Source of the DNA: Gammaproteobacteria bacterium
GTDB lineage: Bacteria; Pseudomonadota; Gammaproteobacteria; Chromatiales; Chromatiaceae
Length of the DNA: 6,596 bases
Direction: 5' to 3'
Assembly: GCA_008080925.1 (NCBI GenBank)
Contig: VMDJ01000105.1
Span: 1-6,596 of the forward strand
This document shows positions 1 to 6,365 of this stretch, in pieces. The position numbers and the translations under genes were made by a program. Below the pieces are notes generated by a model. The model worked only from the letters and a program-made list of their open reading frames with translations. It did no database searches and was not told the origin of the DNA. How positions within the stretch are numbered: the first letter of the stretch is position 1; the number at the start of each line of letters is the position of its first letter.

Positions 1-69
1 GTAATATTGAAAAAGACTATCGGTGAAGGCGACCAACCTGCTTTATTGTGGCTCGGTTCAACACAATAA
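1..69 (+). CDS. C-terminal end of an unidentified protein (5' end outside window)
   Basis: Frame 1 is open from the window edge to a TAA at 67-69 and gives 22 residues, beginning VILKKTIGEGDQ and ending WLGSTQ. The amino-acid mix is plausible for a real protein, and the stop lies 85 bases before acs on the same strand. The fragment is too short to assign a family. An open frame of this length can occur by chance, so it is reported as a probable partial gene only. Confidence 0.4.
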   Translation, partial: VILKKTIGEGDQPALLWLGSTQ

Positions 70-140
70 GTCGGCTAAATTTGCTATTTTTACGCGCCTA
101 GCCTGAAAAAAATTTACAAAAAATACAGTCATCTACACCC

Positions 141-148
141 TAAGGAGG
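141..148 (+). promoter_or_regulatory. Strong Shine-Dalgarno of acs
   Basis: TAAGGAGG matches the anti-Shine-Dalgarno of 16S rRNA along its whole length and lies six bases before the ATG at 155. It fixes the acs start and implies efficient initiation. In the 71 bases before it (70-140) I see an A-rich stretch but no promoter hexamers good enough to call. Confidence 0.85.
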
Positions 149-154
149 CCAGAG

Positions 155-2101
155 ATGTCAGAGGTTAAGACATATCCCGTTCCTGCGGACTTCGCGGCGC
201 AAGCCAACGTATCAGCAGAACAGTACGCAGCGATGTACAAGCAGTCGGTCGATGATCCGGAAGGCTTCTGGGGAGAGCAAGCTGACAACTATCTCAGCTT
301 CTTTAAGAAGTGGGACAAAGTTCTCGACTGGTCTTACATGGAAGATGATCTCCATGTGAACTGGTTCAAAGGCGCAACACTTAACGTGTCATACAACTGC
401 CTTGACCGCCACCTTGATACCCGTGGGGACCAAACCGCTATCTTGTGGGAAGGCGATGATCCAAACGAATCACGTAACGTTACTTATAACGAGCTACACG
501 CAGACGTAAACAAATTCGCTAACGCACTGAAAGCGCGCGGCGTAAAGAAAGGCGACCGCGTCTCTATCTACATGCCCATGATTCCAGAGGCTGTGGTTGC
601 GATGTTGGCGTGTACCCGAATCGGTGCCGTTCACTCAATCGTATTCAGTGCCTTCTCACCTGATGCACTGGCTAGCCGTATTCAAGACTCAGACTGCCAA
701 GTGGTCATTACTGCTGACGTGTCAGTCCGTACTGGTAAAGCACTGCCACTCAAAGCGAATGCTGACAAAGCGATCGAGCAGTGCCCTAACGTACACACTT
801 GTTTTGTCGCCAAGCGTGGCGATGGCAGCTGTGATTGGAATGATAGTCGCGACGTTTGGATGCATGAGGCGATTGCTTCTGCAGATGCGGTTTGCGAACC
901 AGAGCATATGGATGCAGAAGATCCATTGTTCATCCTTTACACCTCAGGTTCTACCGGTAAGCCAAAAGGCGTACTACACACCACCGCAGGTTATTTGCTG
1001 CAAGCAGCGATGACACACAAAACCGTTTTTGACTATAAAGATGGCGAAGTTTACTGGTGTACAGCAGATATCGGTTGGGTCACTGGTCACAGTTACATCG
1101 TTTATGGCCCATTAACCAATGGTGCTATCTCAATGATGTTTGAAGGCGTACCAACTTATCCCGATGCCGGTCGTTTCTGGCAAGCGTGTGATAAGCACAA
1201 TGTTGCTTCGTTCTATACCGCACCAACAGCGATCCGTGCATTGATGGCACAAGGTAATGATCCTGTCACCTCAAGTAGCCGCAAGAGCTTACGCTTGCTC
1301 GGCACCGTGGGTGAGCCAATCAACCCAGAAGCATGGGAGTGGTATCACAAGGTGGTTGGCGACGAGCGTTGCCCTATCGTAGATACCTGGTGGCAGACCG
1401 AGACCGGCGCACACATGCTAACCCCGCTTCCAGGTGCAACCCCATTGAAGCCAGGCTCAGCCATGCAGCCATTCTTTGGTGTTCAGCCTGTATTGCTTGA
1501 CGATCAAGGTAACGAGATTGAAGGCAATCCTGCAGAAGGTAACTTGGCGATTAAGCACCCATGGCCTTCACAGATGCGTACCGTATACGGCGATCACAAG
1601 CGTTTCTACGAAACCTACTTCGCCATGTACAAGGGTTACTACTTCACCGGTGACGGCGCACGTCGTGACGCCGATGGTCACTACTGGATTACCGGCCGTG
1701 TGGATGACGTTCTGAACGTGTCAGGTCACCGTTTAGGTACCGCTGAAATCGAATCAGGCTTAGTACTCCACGAAAACGTCGCAGAAGCGGCTGTGGTTGG
1801 CTACCCACACGAAATCACCGGTCAAGGTATCTACGCTTACGTCACGCTAATGAATGGCGTAGAACCAAGCGACGAGCTTAAAGCCGAGTTGGTAGGTTTA
1901 GTACGAAAAGAGATTGGTCCGATCGCTAAGATCAACATCATCCAATGGGCACCTGGCTTACCAAAGACCCGTTCAGGCAAGATCATGCGTCGCATTCTGC
2001 GCAAGATCGCAGCCAACGAGATCGATGGTTTAGGTGATACCTCAACCTTGGCAGACCCAAGCGTTGTGGATGACCTGATCGCGAATCGCGAAAACAAATA
2101 A
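155..2101 (+). CDS. acs: Acetyl-CoA synthetase (AMP-forming acetate:CoA ligase)
   Basis: This cytosolic enzyme makes acetyl-CoA from acetate, ATP and CoA through an acetyl-adenylate, allowing growth on or salvage of acetate. The 648-residue length is normal for the family. Visible motifs are the P-loop-like YTSGSTGKPKG at residues 262-272, WWQTETG at 412-418 (the tryptophan pair that limits the acyl pocket to acetate), TGDGARRD with the ribose-binding aspartate at 500, the hinge and A8 region GRVDDVLNVSGHRLGTAEIE from 514, and the C-terminal PKTRSGKIMRR with the catalytic lysine at 609. In Salmonella Acs the equivalent lysine is acetylated by Pat and deacetylated by CobB, so the same control is possible here. 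The N-terminal sequence and perfect ribosome-binding site support the ATG at 155. A hairpin terminator follows, so the next gene need not be strictly cotranscribed. No damage is seen. Confidence 0.97.
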   Translation: MSEVKTYPVPADFAAQANVSAEQYAAMYKQSVDDPEGFWGEQADNYLSFFKKWDKVLDWSYMEDDLHVNWFKGATLNVSYNCLDRHLDTRGDQTAILWEGDDPNESRNVTYNELHADVNKFANALKARGVKKGDRVSIYMPMIPEAVVAMLACTRIGAVHSIVFSAFSPDALASRIQDSDCQVVITADVSVRTGKALPLKANADKAIEQCPNVHTCFVAKRGDGSCDWNDSRDVWMHEAIASADAVCEPEHMDAEDPLFILYTSGSTGKPKGVLHTTAGYLLQAAMTHKTVFDYKDGEVYWCTADIGWVTGHSYIVYGPLTNGAISMMFEGVPTYPDAGRFWQACDKHNVASFYTAPTAIRALMAQGNDPVTSSSRKSLRLLGTVGEPINPEAWEWYHKVVGDERCPIVDTWWQTETGAHMLTPLPGATPLKPGSAMQPFFGVQPVLLDDQGNEIEGNPAEGNLAIKHPWPSQMRTVYGDHKRFYETYFAMYKGYYFTGDGARRDADGHYWITGRVDDVLNVSGHRLGTAEIESGLVLHENVAEAAVVGYPHEITGQGIYAYVTLMNGVEPSDELKAELVGLVRKEIGPIAKINIIQWAPGLPKTRSGKIMRRILRKIAANEIDGLGDTSTLADPSVVDDLIANRENK

Positions 2102-2124
2102 TTGTCACTCGACATCAAACTCAG

Positions 2125-2147
2125 CGGGGCCAACAGGCCCCGTTTTT
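2125..2147 (+). terminator. Rho-independent terminator of acs
   Basis: CGGGGCC (2125-2131) pairs perfectly with GGCCCCG (2136-2142) around an AACA loop and is followed at once by five T. It starts 24 bases after the acs stop. The tautomerase Shine-Dalgarno comes only seven bases after the T run, so any transcript of the next gene must either read through or start inside or before this hairpin. Confidence 0.85.
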
Positions 2148-2166
2148 GATTCTAAGGAGCAAAATC

Positions 2167-2364
2167 ATGCCATACGTAAATATCAAAATTACCGACGAAG
2201 GCGTCACCAAAGAGCAGAAACATGCACTTATCAAAGGCGCTACCCAATTGCTGGTCGATGTGCTGAATAAGAATCCCGCAACCACCGTCGTTGTAATAGA
2301 CGAAGTGAACACCGACAACTGGGGGATTGGCTTTGATCAGGTAACAGAACTACGTAAAAAGTAA
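2167..2364 (+). CDS. 4-oxalocrotonate tautomerase family protein
   Basis: A 65-residue protein beginning MPYVNIKITDEG. After removal of Met, the N-terminal proline is the catalytic base of the tautomerase superfamily. The beta-alpha-beta pattern (PYVNIKIT, then a lysine-rich helix, then TTVVVIDEV and NTDNWGIG) and the length fit the small homo-oligomeric 4-OT subfamily. The start is the ATG at 2167, because it puts proline second and has AAGGAG (2154-2159) seven bases upstream; an upstream extension to 2146 would remove the catalytic proline from the N terminus. The substrate is unknown. Residues outside the proline do not match the classical arginine pair of the xylene-pathway enzyme as I remember it, so a specific role in aromatic degradation is not supported. 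It lies between two terminators. Confidence 0.9.
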   Translation: MPYVNIKITDEGVTKEQKHALIKGATQLLVDVLNKNPATTVVVIDEVNTDNWGIGFDQVTELRKK

Positions 2365-2376
2365 TCCTTAGTTTAG

Positions 2377-2402
2377 AAAAAAGCCCGGTTAAACCGGGCT
2401 TT
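2377..2402. terminator. Shared terminator between converging transcription units
   Basis: GCCCGG (2383-2388) pairs with CCGGGC (2394-2399) around TTAAA, and A/T pairs on both sides extend the stem. On the plus strand the hairpin is followed by TTTAATT, a moderate tail, just after the tautomerase stop at 2364. On the minus strand it is followed by six T (2382-2377), a strong tail. It lies five bases after the stop of the Asn/Gly/Trp-rich gene, so it probably ends the long minus-strand operon and also works for the tautomerase gene. Confidence 0.88.
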
Positions 2403-2407
2403 AATTC

Positions 2408-2932
2408 TTATTTTGCAACAGGTACCGGAGCTTGCTGCTGCGGTGCCTGGGGATAGTAATAGCGCGGAGGGTAATTATTGTTATTCCATCCCGGCATAAT
2501 ATTCATTGATGGACCATTACCCCAGGTAGGACCCCAACCACTTCCGGTCCGTGGACTCCAACCGTTACCCCACGAGAAAGTCGAACGGTCAAACTTCATG
2601 GTCTGATCACGATCGATATTCATACCGCGATTATCACGTGGTGCCGCAGCCTGTGGCTGTTGGGCGGGAGCGGCGGCTTGTGGTGCAGGTGCGGTAGGCG
2701 CTGTTTGCGTTCCCCACTGCATCGACTGCGAAGAGCCATTCCAATTCGGTTGCGGGCCATTACCCCAGCTACGGTTATTACCCCAACCGAATGATGGACC
2801 ATTGTTCCACCCATTATTGCCATTGCCCCAGTTATTTGGGCCGAATGAGGTACCTTGGTCGCTCATACCAAAATTAAATGCCAAAGCAGGTGCTGCAATA
2901 AGCGCCATACTGGCCATCCATAACTTACGCAT
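2408..2932 (-). CDS. Secreted low-complexity Asn/Gly/Trp-rich protein, sulfur-globule-protein-like in composition
   Basis: A 174-residue protein of unrecognised family. Residues 1-18 form a clear Sec signal peptide (MRK, a hydrophobic core, then APALA before FNFG). The mature part has three zones: an N/G/W-rich block with repeated WGN(G/N) units, a Pro/Ala/Gln-rich linker, then a shorter charged and W/G-rich segment ending in an Asn/Tyr/Pro/Gln-rich tail with NNNNYPPRYYYPQ. There are no cysteines after the signal. Envelope proteins of sulfur globules in purple sulfur bacteria are likewise small, exported, repetitive and rich in Gly, Asn and aromatic residues, but this is resemblance in composition and not proven homology. 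AAGGAG (2945-2940) lies seven bases before the ATG at 2932. It is the last gene of the minus-strand run, 21 bases after the Sel1 gene and directly before the shared terminator. Confidence 0.82.
   Translation of the reverse strand: MRKLWMASMALIAAPALAFNFGMSDQGTSFGPNNWGNGNNGWNNGPSFGWGNNRSWGNGPQPNWNGSSQSMQWGTQTAPTAPAPQAAAPAQQPQAAAPRDNRGMNIDRDQTMKFDRSTFSWGNGWSPRTGSGWGPTWGNGPSMNIMPGWNNNNYPPRYYYPQAPQQQAPVPVAK
2515..2830 (-). repeat. Short degenerate repeats encoding Trp-Gly-Asn units
   Basis: On the plus strand the decamer cattacccca or a one- or two-base variant occurs at 2515-2524, 2563-2572, 2758-2767, 2776-2785 and 2821-2830. Read on the minus strand each encodes Trp-Gly-Asn. They are coding repeats inside the secreted protein gene, in two clusters separated by the Pro/Ala/Gln linker, and could have grown by slippage or unequal recombination. 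Confidence 0.7.
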
Positions 2933-2953
2933 TCTCTGTCTCCTTATCTAAGA

Positions 2954-3745
2954 TCAGTGCAACTTACCTGGTGCAAATCCACGATTGTTCGCACGCTGAC
3001 GCCAGTAAGATGCTTCTGTTTGATTGGGTGCTAAACCACCCTCGCCCGACTCGAGCATTTCAGCCAAGGCTAACTGAGCATCAACCTTGCCCTTTTCTGC
3101 AGCCAAGCGATACCACTTTGCCGCTTCCGTGGTGTTTTTCTCTACACCTTTACCATTACGGTAAAGACGACCTAAAGCGCGTTGCGCAAAGGACATGTCA
3201 TGCTTAGCGGCTTGTAGATACCATTCAACTGCAATCGCGTTGTCGACAGGGATGCCGCCGATACCTAGCTCATAAACCTGACCTAAACGTGCTTTGGCAC
3301 GCTTACAATTATTTTCAGCGGCACGTTCTAACCAGTTAAGCCCCTCAACAACATTCTGATCGACACCCTCACCTTTAAGCATCAAGTTGCCCACGTAATA
3401 CTGTGAGACTTTATGTTCACTCTCAGCCGCCAAGATATACCAAGAGAAAGCTTCGCCTGGATCTTCGATCAAACCAAAACGACCTTTAAGATGATTAGTA
3501 CCCATACGATGCTGTGCTTCAGTAAAGCCACCACGTGCAGAACGTTCGTACCACATGATCGCCAAGTCATCGCTTTGTGGAACACCACGACCATCGGCGT
3601 ACATTCGAGCAAGAACAAACTGCGCTTGCGGGTCCCCAAGATCGGCATACTTGGTGACAATATCCTCGGCTTTAGGTATCTCGCGCTCGTTTGCCATGCT
3701 TAGCGATGACATCGCTAAGGCACATAAGATCATCAAAAATCGCAT
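2954..3745 (-). CDS. Exported Sel1-repeat (TPR-like) protein
   Basis: 263 residues. Residues 1-18 form a Sec signal peptide with a cleavage site at SMA/NE. The rest is a solenoid of about six Sel1-like repeats of 36-38 residues at roughly 38-73, 74-110, 111-146, 147-183, 184-219 and 220-257. Each shows the pattern A-x2-LG-x-LY-x-G-x-GV, then A-x2-WY-x2-AAE; good examples are RALGRLYRNGKGV and EAAKWYRLAAEKG. Such repeats bind partner proteins or peptides, so a periplasmic scaffold role is the natural guess, with no enzyme domain present. The ATG at 3745 follows the purine-rich AGGGGGAG (3756-3749), three bases away. The gene begins 18 bases after the acyl carrier protein stop and its stop is 21 bases before the next secreted protein, so the three are probably cotranscribed. 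The partner is unknown. Confidence 0.93.
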   Translation of the reverse strand: MRFLMILCALAMSSLSMANEREIPKAEDIVTKYADLGDPQAQFVLARMYADGRGVPQSDDLAIMWYERSARGGFTEAQHRMGTNHLKGRFGLIEDPGEAFSWYILAAESEHKVSQYYVGNLMLKGEGVDQNVVEGLNWLERAAENNCKRAKARLGQVYELGIGGIPVDNAIAVEWYLQAAKHDMSFAQRALGRLYRNGKGVEKNTTEAAKWYRLAAEKGKVDAQLALAEMLESGEGGLAPNQTEASYWRQRANNRGFAPGKLH

Positions 3746-3763
3746 CCACTCCCCCTAAGCGTT

Positions 3764-4015
3764 TTAAGCCTGATAGGTCTCAATAAAATGAGCCAAAGAC
3801 CCAACGCTTTCGAACATCTCTGTTGTTATTTCATCATCGGCGATTGTTTTACCCACAATCGCTTCAAGACCGGCAATCACATTCACCACCGCCATCGAGT
3901 CAAACTCAGGCATGACACCCATAATTAAACTATCTGCGGTTAAAGCTGATGCAGCATCACCCAAATTAAGGCGCTCTTGCAGCAGCGTTTTTACAACTTC
4001 AACAGTGTTGGACAT
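3764..4015 (-). CDS. Free-standing acyl carrier protein (phosphopantetheine-binding)
   Basis: 83 residues starting MSNTVEVVKTLLQERLNLG. The four-helix carrier fold is indicated by length, acidity and the EFDSMAVV motif, in which Ser40 would take the 4'-phosphopantetheine arm; the classical form is DSL and this one is DSM. It is not the housekeeping fatty-acid ACP, whose motif and neighbours (fabD, fabG, fabF) are absent. It recalls the small carrier proteins seen near acyl-CoA ligases in exopolysaccharide and exosortase loci, but no such ligase is in view. The ATG at 4015 was chosen because it gives the usual N terminus; its ribosome-binding site is weak (GGA, seven bases upstream). An in-frame TTG at 4042 would add nine residues. 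A much better Shine-Dalgarno and ATG upstream are out of frame. The partner enzyme and acyl group are unknown. Confidence 0.88.
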   Translation of the reverse strand: MSNTVEVVKTLLQERLNLGDAASALTADSLIMGVMPEFDSMAVVNVIAGLEAIVGKTIADDEITTEMFESVGSLAHFIETYQA

Positions 4016-4046
4016 ACCACGATCCAAAAAAACTTCTTGCAAACAT
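3999..4046 (-). other. 15-codon open frame with good Shine-Dalgarno overlapping the ACP start
   Basis: ATG at 4046 follows GAGAGG (4056-4051) by four bases, the best initiation signal in this region. It reads MFARSFFGSWYVQHC and stops at a TGA (4001-3999), 14 bases inside the carrier-protein gene, in a different frame. It may be a leader peptide coupled to carrier-protein translation, or the true start of that gene separated from it by one base in the T7 run at 4032-4026. Chance cannot be excluded. Confidence 0.3.
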
Positions 4047-4051
4047 TGTAC

Positions 4052-4078
4052 CTCTCAAAACTGTGGCGATACAGAGAG
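4052..4078 (-). promoter_or_regulatory. Possible hairpin covering the Shine-Dalgarno before the ACP gene
   Basis: In the minus-strand transcript CUCUCUGU (4078-4071) can pair with ACAG (4064-4061) and, across a bulge of U and G, with AGAG (4055-4052), which is part of the GAGAGG ribosome-binding site. The stem is only eight pairs with a bulge, so it is weak. Its interest lies in masking the initiation site directly after the upstream stop codon. Confidence 0.2.
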
Positions 4079-4735
4079 TTAGCTGACAGCTTTTAGCGCT
4101 TCATACCAGCTATTTTCACCTTGTGGAAATGCACCTTTGATCCATCTTTGGATATCTTCGGGACGATCCACATCCCATGTTTTAGCCAGCTCGACATAAC
4201 GCCAATCAAGTGTACGCATGGCATCCATCGTCCTCTTATAAACCTGAGCATTTCCAAAGGGAAACTGCGTAAAGAGTGCAGCAGACGGTTGCTTTAAACC
4301 GAGCGCAACATAGCCGCCGTCTTCAGCACCAATAATCACCGCATCATTATCTTGTAAGGCTAGATAAAGCTGAGTAAGACGATCAAACGTGAGGGTAAGA
4401 CAGTCGGTACCGGTTAACACCACACTTTGCGCTTGGCCTAGCTGCTCAGTCGCCGCATGCAACATACGCTCACCCAAGTCGGCACCTTGCTGATGAACAA
4501 CCTCAATCGACAGTTGCTGACAAAGCTCAGTTAACCAAACTGGCGCCTGACCTTTTAAAGCGAGTACTACAGGTGATAGCTGCATGGCTACGCGTTGCTC
4601 AAGGGCAAGGCGTATCGAGGCAATGTGAAAATCTAAAGCCCCCTGCTCACCCAGCAAGGGGATTAAGCGTGTTTTCACCCTACCCAGTACCGGCGCTTTA
4701 GCAAAAACAAGCAGTCGCGAATCAGGGAAACGCAC
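4079..4735 (-). CDS. DUF2064 / TIGR04282-type arsenosugar-biosynthesis transferase
   Basis: 218 residues if started at the GTG at 4735. The fold is a GT-A-like nucleotidyl/glycosyl transferase: FAKAPVLGRVKTRL (residues 11-24) is the nucleotide-binding signature, followed by GADLGERM (84-91), TGTDCL (108-113) as the metal-site region, AEDGGYVALGL (137-147) and WDVDRPEDIQRW near residue 187. Members of this family sit beside ArsS and a TIGR04283 glycosyltransferase and are named for arsenosugar biosynthesis from that association; the exact donor and acceptor are not known to me. The frame is open further upstream, to 4876, but that part lies wholly inside the preceding gene. The GTG overlaps the preceding TAG stop as TAGTG and places the signature close to the N terminus, as usual. 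No Shine-Dalgarno is visible, so translation is probably coupled. A second GTG at 4747 is possible. The proline that I recall following GTDC in relatives is leucine here. Confidence 0.88.
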   Translation of the reverse strand: MRFPDSRLLVFAKAPVLGRVKTRLIPLLGEQGALDFHIASIRLALEQRVAMQLSPVVLALKGQAPVWLTELCQQLSIEVVHQQGADLGERMLHAATEQLGQAQSVVLTGTDCLTLTFDRLTQLYLALQDNDAVIIGAEDGGYVALGLKQPSAALFTQFPFGNAQVYKRTMDAMRTLDWRYVELAKTWDVDRPEDIQRWIKGAFPQGENSWYEALKAVS

Positions 4736-5394
4736 TAGCGATACCACTGACGCAATCGAACAGGTGAAACACCTACGACATACGCCAAGCGCAGCCACCA
4801 CATCAACAGGATTGTTTTCAACACACCACGCTGCTGCCAACGTCGGGCAGAGGTAATCAAAGACAAGGCACTGCAATTCACTGGCATGACCTTGCGTAAG
4901 CGTTTTGAAAGCGCAACATCTTCCATCAAAGGCAACTCAGGATAACCGCCAAGCTCAGCAAACAATCGACGATCAACAAACAAGCCTTGGTCACCGGTAG
5001 CCACCGAGGTAAAACATGAGCGTGCATTCATCAGGCGCTCAATCACACGAAATATAAATCGCGCATCATCTAACCTAACGGTAAAGCGCCCCCACACTGA
5101 TGAACTTTGGGTAATCTCATCGACGTAGGCGTTAAGTGGCTGGCTTAGCTGCGTATCAGCATGTAAAAACCAAAGCCAATCACCGTTTGCTGCTGCAGCA
5201 CCTGCATTCATTTGAACTGCACGCCCCGTCGAGCTGTAAACAAGTTTGGCATGAACGCTAGCACGCTGAACTGTTTGGTCATCACTCCCGCCATCAACCA
5301 CAATCAGCTCAACATTCTCATCGGATAGCTGCGCGAGCAAGGATTCGATATGTGAGGCTTCGTTTAAAGTGGGAATAACGATTGATAGCTTCAT
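4735..5394 (-). CDS. Family-2 glycosyltransferase, TIGR04283 arsenosugar type
   Basis: 219 residues from the ATG at 5394. A GT-A/GT2 domain is clear: IVIPTLNEA (5-13), VVDGGSDDQT (32-41), the subfamily mark GRAVQMNAGA (57-66), the metal-binding LHADT (77-81), TGDQGLF (133-139) and the catalytic region LMEDVALSKRL (156-166). The C-terminal tail has a hydrophobic stretch (ILLMWWLRLAYVVGV) that could touch the membrane. The family usually pairs with the DUF2064 protein and the ArsS enzyme, both present here on either side. The ATG overlaps the arsS stop as TGATG, a typical coupled junction; a TTG one codon upstream is a less likely start. Transfer of a sugar or glyceryl unit onto the arsenic-containing intermediate is inference from context. 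Confidence 0.92.
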   Translation of the reverse strand: MKLSIVIPTLNEASHIESLLAQLSDENVELIVVDGGSDDQTVQRASVHAKLVYSSTGRAVQMNAGAAAANGDWLWFLHADTQLSQPLNAYVDEITQSSSVWGRFTVRLDDARFIFRVIERLMNARSCFTSVATGDQGLFVDRRLFAELGGYPELPLMEDVALSKRLRKVMPVNCSALSLITSARRWQQRGVLKTILLMWWLRLAYVVGVSPVRLRQWYR

Positions 5395-6350
5395 CAATCA
5401 CTCAAAGCGCCGCCGCAACTACTGCCCTGACCGGCTGTACACCCGTAACAATGATCAGCGATTGCAATTGGTGAATCGTGTAACTGATCTAAACGAATGT
5501 CTCGTAGATGGCGTTTCGTTTGTGCCGCAAGTGGAAGGTCTAGCATTTGATTGAAATCGCAGTCATACACATAACCTTGCCAATCAACACTGATCAAGTT
5601 ACGACACATGACCGCCTCTAAATTTGCGTCCTGATGTGCCATCTTGAGTGTATCGAGATAGCTTTCAAACTCCCCTTTAGACGCCAACATACTGCCAAAG
5701 CGTTGAATCGGCATATTGGCGATCGTGAGCAATTGAGTGAACTCAATAGCATGCTCAGCGAGCTTTTCTCGGTAGTCTTTTTCAAGTGCCGCTTGCGGTG
5801 GTGGTAAATACGCACCTATTGGGTTGTAGACCAAACTCAACGTCAGCTCACTGTTTGGCTTGCCATAACCAAGCGCATTCAGTTTTTGCAATCCGATCAT
5901 GCTGCCATCAAAGACTCCCTTACCGCGTTGTGTATCGACGTTCTCTTGCAAGTAACACGGCAAAGATGCCACCACCTGCACTTTTTGTTCTGCCAAGAAT
6001 TCAGCCAAGTCTTCATAACCTGGCTCGCTTAAAATAGTGAGGTTGCAACGATCTATCACCGTCACGCCCAGTCCACGGGCATAACTCACAAGCTCACGAA
6101 AATGCGGATTCATCTCTGGCGCACCACCAGTAAGGTCCAGCGTTTGAATGCCAGGGTGATTCAGTGCAGCTTTCACAACCTCAATCGTTTCAGCTGTCAT
6201 CAACTCGGTGCGCTTAGGCCCCGCATTCACATGGCAATGCTGACACTGCTGATTGCATAAGTAGCCCAAATTGACCTGCAAGGTCGTCAACACACTACGC
6301 TGAATAGTAGGAAAGGTTCCGGGGAATAATCGGTCGCGGGTATCAAGCAT
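5394..6350 (-). CDS. arsS: Arsenosugar biosynthesis radical SAM protein ArsS
   Basis: 318 residues. The radical SAM cluster motif CNQQCQHC (Cys32, Cys36, Cys39) lies at the N terminus and binds the 4Fe-4S cluster that cleaves SAM. LTGGAPEMNP (73-82) is the GGE-like SAM-contacting motif in the form used by this family. DRCNLTIL and SLPCYLQENVDTQRG follow as family marks. The Cys-rich C-terminal domain (DUF3641) has Cys249 and Cys264 and ends with CYGCTAGQGSSCGG (Cys301, 304, 312), probably binding a further cluster. The family is reported to add the 5'-deoxyadenosyl group to dimethylated arsenic, giving the nucleoside precursor of arsenosugars. Some relatives use selenocysteine; this copy has Cys throughout and no internal TGA. 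The start is the ATG at 6350, 15 bases after the preceding stop, with only a weak ribosome-binding site. An ArsM methyltransferase, needed for the substrate, is not in view. Confidence 0.93.
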   Translation of the reverse strand: MLDTRDRLFPGTFPTIQRSVLTTLQVNLGYLCNQQCQHCHVNAGPKRTELMTAETIEVVKAALNHPGIQTLDLTGGAPEMNPHFRELVSYARGLGVTVIDRCNLTILSEPGYEDLAEFLAEQKVQVVASLPCYLQENVDTQRGKGVFDGSMIGLQKLNALGYGKPNSELTLSLVYNPIGAYLPPPQAALEKDYREKLAEHAIEFTQLLTIANMPIQRFGSMLASKGEFESYLDTLKMAHQDANLEAVMCRNLISVDWQGYVYDCDFNQMLDLPLAAQTKRHLRDIRLDQLHDSPIAIADHCYGCTAGQGSSCGGALSD

Positions 6351-6365
6351 CGATCTACAACTAAC

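Noticed and set aside
73..103. GGCTA...TAGCC inverted repeat upstream of acs as a terminator or operator
   Set aside because: Only five pairs around a 21-base loop, and followed by A rather than T on the plus strand; easily due to chance.
113..138. TTTACA as a -35 element for acs
   Set aside because: No acceptable -10 hexamer lies 16-18 bases downstream; the nearest candidate TCTACA has a poor match and wrong spacing.
2515..2830. CRISPR array or intergenic repeat
   Set aside because: The repeats are about ten bases, irregularly spaced and in frame within a coding sequence, where each encodes Trp-Gly-Asn.
4736..4876. N-terminal extension of the DUF2064 protein to 265 residues
   Set aside because: The extra 47 residues lie inside the glycosyltransferase gene, are Cys-rich and unlike the family, and the family signature normally sits at the very N terminus.
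5369..6037. Plus-strand open frames opposite arsS as antisense genes
   Set aside because: They lie within a well-supported coding gene on the other strand, have low-quality residue composition and no convincing ribosome-binding sites.
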